A stretch of DNA of 64,000 bases from Bubalus kerabau (taxonomy: Eukaryota; Chordata; Mammalia; Artiodactyla; Bovidae): contig NC_073634.1 in the NCBI RefSeq assembly GCF_029407905.1, positions 22,395,501 through 22,459,500 of the forward strand, read 5' to 3'. Below are positions 52,901-58,900 of this stretch, one piece after another (the stretch's first letter is position 1; the number at the start of each line of letters is the position of its first letter). Under the pieces are notes generated by a model. It ran no database searches, had not been told where the DNA came from, and worked only from the letters and a program-made list of their open reading frames with translations. The translations under genes were made by a program, and so were the position numbers.

Positions 52901-55900
52901 TTCTTTAATTATTGTAGCTTTTACTCTAGTCCATCTTATGACTTTTACATCTCCATTTACTATAGGACAACATAAGAGCTATGTATTCCAAAGTTGTGAC
53001 CTCAGCTACAGCAAAAAAAAATTTTTTTTAAAGTTGTGATTAGTTACTTCTTCATCATTCCATAGAGGATAAAAAAGGAAACCGTCACTGCTGTATTTCT
53101 GAGATAAAACTTAATACTATTTGATTTTTCTCTCTTGGAAGTGAAGTTCTAAAGTATCTATAAATTTATAGAAGATGAATATAGAAAATTCTATTTTTCT
53201 TCTTACCTGGCAAGCTTTTGCTATTATGTCTGATGGGGTATCTTGTGAAAAGGCTGGTCTTAGAGCAGCGCCCACCTAGAAAAATGAGTACAAGCATTTT
53301 ATTTTTAAAGATAAGTAGAGGATGAGATGGTTGGATGGCATCACCAACTCGATGGACATGAGTCTGAGTAACCTCCGGGAGTTGGTGCTGGACAGGGAAG
53401 CCTGGCGTGCTGCAGTCCATGGGGTTGCAAAGAGTCGGACAGGACTGAAGGACTGAACTGAGGAAATCTCTTATGTCTTTGGAGATGAAAACACACAAAA
53501 CATATCTTTGTTCCTTTCCTTTTTATCACATGTCTCTTATCTCTCTTTTTGATAACAATAAACTCAATCATACCATTCTTCTTTTGCTTTCCAGGAGATT
53601 ATCATTATCTAATCTGTATGAATCTTATACCAAATAAGCAATTAATTTTGTTTCTTTTTATTTTTAATAGTACATGGGATTTTCTAACAAAGCCACAAGT
53701 TCCCACAGGTAAGAGAAAATTGCTATTTTTCTCCTGTCTACATATTCTTGAACATATTTCTAACAGTGTTTACCTCATGGGCAAATCTCATATAACCGAG
53801 GTTAAAGGCTCAATTTCCTTAAATAATTGAGTAGTACTAAAAATTCACATAGTCACTAAAGACCTTAAAAATCATTTCACTTCAAAACAAGATGTCTTAA
53901 AAGAAAGTTGCTTAAGAAATACTAATTTATGTACTGCTCTCAGAGTAATAAATGAAGGAATATGAGCTTTAGTTTTCCAGCCAAGTACTAACCAGGTCCA
54001 CTCTACTTACTACTTTATTTTAATAAGCCAGTATCAGTCACAGATTCTTGGCTATATTAGATTTAGTGTGTATGATGTGAATAAGGAATTAGATATAGTC
54101 AACTCCTAATTTGAGATTTCTCCCCTTACACTAGAGATTCAGTCACTAAGGCTCATCAACAGGAGTTTGGAAATCAAATAAGGGTCCCTCTCAGTGACTA
54201 AACACACATGGCAAGTAACCAGTATTTGCATTTGAATGATCAACTGTAGTAATCGTACTTCAGAGGTGCTATTAGGTCTCACACTGAAGGACAAAGAATA
54301 TATTATAAAAGATATTATTGGGTTGACTGATAAACCTGGAATATGACAGATTATATAAAAGTAGTACATCAATTTGGAATTTCTTAAAGTTGGTAACTGT
54401 TCTGTGGTTATGTAAGACAACTTTCTTGTCTTTTGGAAACGCAGACTAAAGTGCTCAAGAGTAAAGATACATGATTTTGATAATTTACTTTTAAACAACT
54501 CAGGGAAAAAAAAAAAAAGCTGAGAGAGTGCATGTTGTGAGCAGAGAGAGAAAGAGAAAATGTTAAAGCAAATGAGGCAAAATTCTCAATTGGCAAATGT
54601 GAATGAAGGATGAAGGGTATAAGACAAGGTCTTTTTTGTACTATTCTTGCAATTATTTCTGTAGGTTTTAATTATTTCTAAATAGGAAGATTAAAAAAAA
54701 AAAGACCATTCTGAAAGATTGGGTATTTGGGAGTAAATTGGAGAAGGAAATGGCAACCCACTCCAGTGTCCTTGCCTGGAGAATCCCATGGACGGAGAAG
54801 CCTGGTAGGCTGCAGTCCATGGGGTTGCACAGAGTTGGACACGACTGAAGCGACTTAGCAGCAGCAGCAGCAGCATTATATAAAAGCGTTCTACAGCCAT
54901 TTGGACTACAAAGTATAACTTCTTTACCTATACTTATAATGGAAAAAAATGGACTATACTTTATCCACACTTTTTAATTTTGTATATGTTTGAGCATAGA
55001 TGTTAGATGAGGTACAATGTGACTGAAGCCACAATTTTGGTATAATCACAGAGGAAAAAAATAGTTTATTGTTTTCTTATTAACAAGTTTCTCTCTCCTT
55101 CACATAATCCACCATTTCTAGGATTACATCCATTGTGCATCCTTTTATTTGGGGGGCGAGAAGGGGGGACAATGCAGGTGGCCCAGGGATGGAAACTGTA
55201 CCCTCTGCAGTGGAAGTGTAGTATCTTAATTACCGGGTCACCAGGGAAGTCCCTATTGTGACTCCTTTGAAGAACATAAATACAGGTATAAATTTCAGGA
55301 GAAACAAGTATATCTCTGTTTAGAGTATAAAAAAATCTTTTGAAATACACAGTTCTTTTGGTAATAGTTTTCATTGCTACTAAAAGTTAATTTATCCTTC
55401 AGTATACAAGAGACAATTGCTTTTTATTTTTAAAAATGCTTATCAAGTCTTGACATATAAAAACAATGGCAGTAAATCCACAACACTCTTTAAATGTTCC
55501 TTTTATCTTTAAAATGGCATGACTAAAAATCTAAACACAAGAATGGAAAGCCAGGCTGGAACATCTATTCTAGTTTTATCACTAATACTACCTCATGACT
55601 TAAAAATAGTGACACGTTTTATATTATGATTTCTTCAGCTGTGAACTGATCCTAACTATGTAACGGACAAGGGGAAAAAAACATAAGCATGGTACATGAA
55701 TAAACAGGTTACAGGTCCAGATACATTTCTCCAGGGGAGTTTCACTTTAGTGTTCACTCAAACGATCAATTTTAATTTTGAAACAAAAAATATCTCACAT
55801 TAGCTTGATACTGCTCCAAAATCACATGACCTGGGAATTCTGGCTCAGGCACAGAGGCAAACTTCTTGATAATGTCTTCGAGGGCTTGGAGACCAGCCAT

Positions 55901-58900
55901 CCGCAGCTGGTTACTATGATCGGTTGCAGCCATGAATGCCATGCGAATTAGGTCAGAGAGATGAAGTACCAAGAGGTCATCTAAAAATAAAAATAGAAGG
56001 CAAAAAGGAAAACATTTCCAAAATTAAGTGTAATAATAAAAAAAATACAAAATGAATGTTTTAAAAAGCATTTATGATCAACATGTTATACCAAGTTTAA
56101 AAATAAAAAAGATATACTTTCAAGAAAGTTTCCATATCATAATTTCTGAAGAATTGTGGTAAACCTTTATACAATATGATAACATGGATGATATTATAGG
56201 ATGTATGATGACATTTGAAGCAAAATAACTGATTACCATAACTTTCCCCAATGGAGTCTGTAATTCTTTGGTCAACAAAGAAAGGCAATGCCAAAGAATG
56301 TTGAAACTACCGCACAATTGCACTCATCTCACATGCTAGCAAAGTAATGGCCAAAATTCTCCTAGCCAGGCTTCAACAGTACATGAACCGTGAACCTCCA
56401 GATGTTCAAGTTGGTTTTAGAAAAGGCAGAGGAACCCGAGTCATATTGCCAACATCCACTGGATCATCAAAAAAGCAAGAGAGTTCCAGAAAAACATCTA
56501 TTTCTGCTTTATTGACTACGCCAAAGCCTTTGACTTTGTAGATCACAACAGGCTGTGGAAAATTCTTCAAGAGATTGGAATACCAGACCACCTGACCTGC
56601 CTCCTGAGAAATCTGTATGCAGGTCAGGAAGCAACAGTTAGAACTGGACATGGAACAACAGACTGGTTCCACATTGGGAAAGGAGTACGTCAAGGCTCTA
56701 TATTGTCATCCTGATTATTTAACTTATATGCAGAGTACATCACGAGAAACACTGGGCTGGATGAAGCACAAGCTGGAATTAAGACTGCCAGGAGAAATAT
56801 CAATAACCTCAGATAGGCAGATGACACCACCCTTATGGCAGAAAGTGAAGAATAACTAAAGAGCCTCTTGATGAAAGTGAAAGAGGAGAGTGAAAAAGTT
56901 GGCTTAAAGCTCAACATTCAGAAAACTAATCATGGCATCCGGTCCCATCACTTCATAGCAAACAGATGGAGAAACAGTGGAAACAGTGTCAGACTTTATT
57001 TTGGAGGGCTCCAAAAATCATTGCAGATGGTGACTGCAGCCATGAAATAAAAAGATGCTTACTACTTAGGAGAAAAGTTATGACCAACCTAGACAGCATA
57101 TTAAAAAGCAGAGATGTTACTTTGCCAACAAATGTCCATCTAGTCAAGGCTATGGTTTTTCCAGTAGTCATGTACGGATGTGAGAGTTGGACTGTGAAGA
57201 CAGCTGAGCACCGAAGAATTGATGCTTTTGAACTATGGTGTTGGAAAAGACTCTTGAGAGTCCCTTGGACTGCAAGGAGATACAACTAGTCCATCCTAAA
57301 GGAAATCAGTCCTGAATATTCTTTGGAAGGACTGATGTTGAAGCTGAAACTCGAATACTTGGGCCACCTGATGCAAAGAGCTGACTCATTAGAAAAGAAC
57401 CTGATGCTGGGAAAGATTGAGGGCAGGAGAAGGGGACAACAGAGGATAAGATGGTTGGATGGCGTCACTGACTCAATGGACATGAGTTTGAGTAAACTCC
57501 AGGAGTTGGTGATGGACAGGGAGGCCTGGCGTGCTAAAGTCCATGGGGTCACAGAGTCAGACACAACTGAGCGACTGAACTGAGCAACTAGTAAAAAATT
57601 ACTACAGATGTAAAAAAGCAGGAAAATATATCCCATGACTAAGAAAATAAAAACAAAATGCAATGAATAGAAATTGGTCCAAAAATGAAAAGGATAACAC
57701 AATTAGCAATAGGGACCTTTCAGTTCAGTTCAGTTAGGGACCTTTAAGCAGCTATTATAAACACATTGCCTAAATAAAAGATGAATAAAACCCAAATGGG
57801 ATTTCCAGAGATATAAAAAGATATCTGAAGTAAAAAATACCCTGAATAAGATTAGCAATGATTAGATAATGAAGAAGAAAAGATCGGTGAACTTAATGAT
57901 CATCATAGCAACAGAAATTATATAAAGAATTTATCAGGTTCAAGAACTCTAAAATTCTTCAGGAGGCTGCAAGATCCTCAAACTTTCTGAAGCAGTGGCA
58001 ACTCTGTGGCAATTCTGATCCCCAAACAACTTCTATTTTAAAAGGCTTTTATTATTTTTGCTATTGTGAAGGTTACCGGTATCTTCCAAATTTTTCATCT
58101 GCCTACCTAAAATTCTACCAATTTTAGAATTTTAAGTTTGAAAAAGAGTATCTATTGATTTGGGCAAGGGAAGTAAAGGGGAGAGAAAAAAATTTTCTGG
58201 CTCCCAATGCTTCCTCACCTAAGACAGGCAAAAAACACATCATCAATAAAAACTAGGTATAATAAACTATTACCAGAATTTGGGAAGAAATTTCCAAGGC
58301 AGAAGAAACTGGACTGAAATGAGCCTATTCATATTATGCCAACTCAAAAGTAAATAAAAACTCATTACTCCTTCTGTATTCTGTCGCCTAATTTACAATT
58401 TATATCAATCTGCCAATGAAAAACTAGGCAATTGATCCCAGAATCAAAGTGCTGTGGTTGCTTCTCTTCACAATCTCTACCTATAACATTTCTCAAATCA
58501 AGACCTCTAACTTTTCCCCAAATCCAAGGAGATGAATGCCTAATGTGGGGAGAGAGGGAAGGACACTGGGCAGAAACCCCAAATGGGGAAAGAATTAGGG
58601 GACTGATAGAGGTTATTGATAACAAACCTCGACACTGTGTTGAAAAGCAGAGACATTACTCTGCCGACAAAAGTGTGTATAGTCAAGGCTATGGTTTTTT
58701 CCCAGTGGTCATGTATGGCTGTGGGAACTGGACCGTAAAGAGGACAGAATCCCAAAGAATTGATGCCTTCAAATAGTGGTACTGGAGAAGACTCCTGAAA
58801 GTCCCTTGCACAGCAAGGAGATCAAACCAGTCAATCGTAAGAGATATCAACCCTGAATATTCACTGGAAGGACTGATGCTGAAGCTCCAGTATTCTGGTC

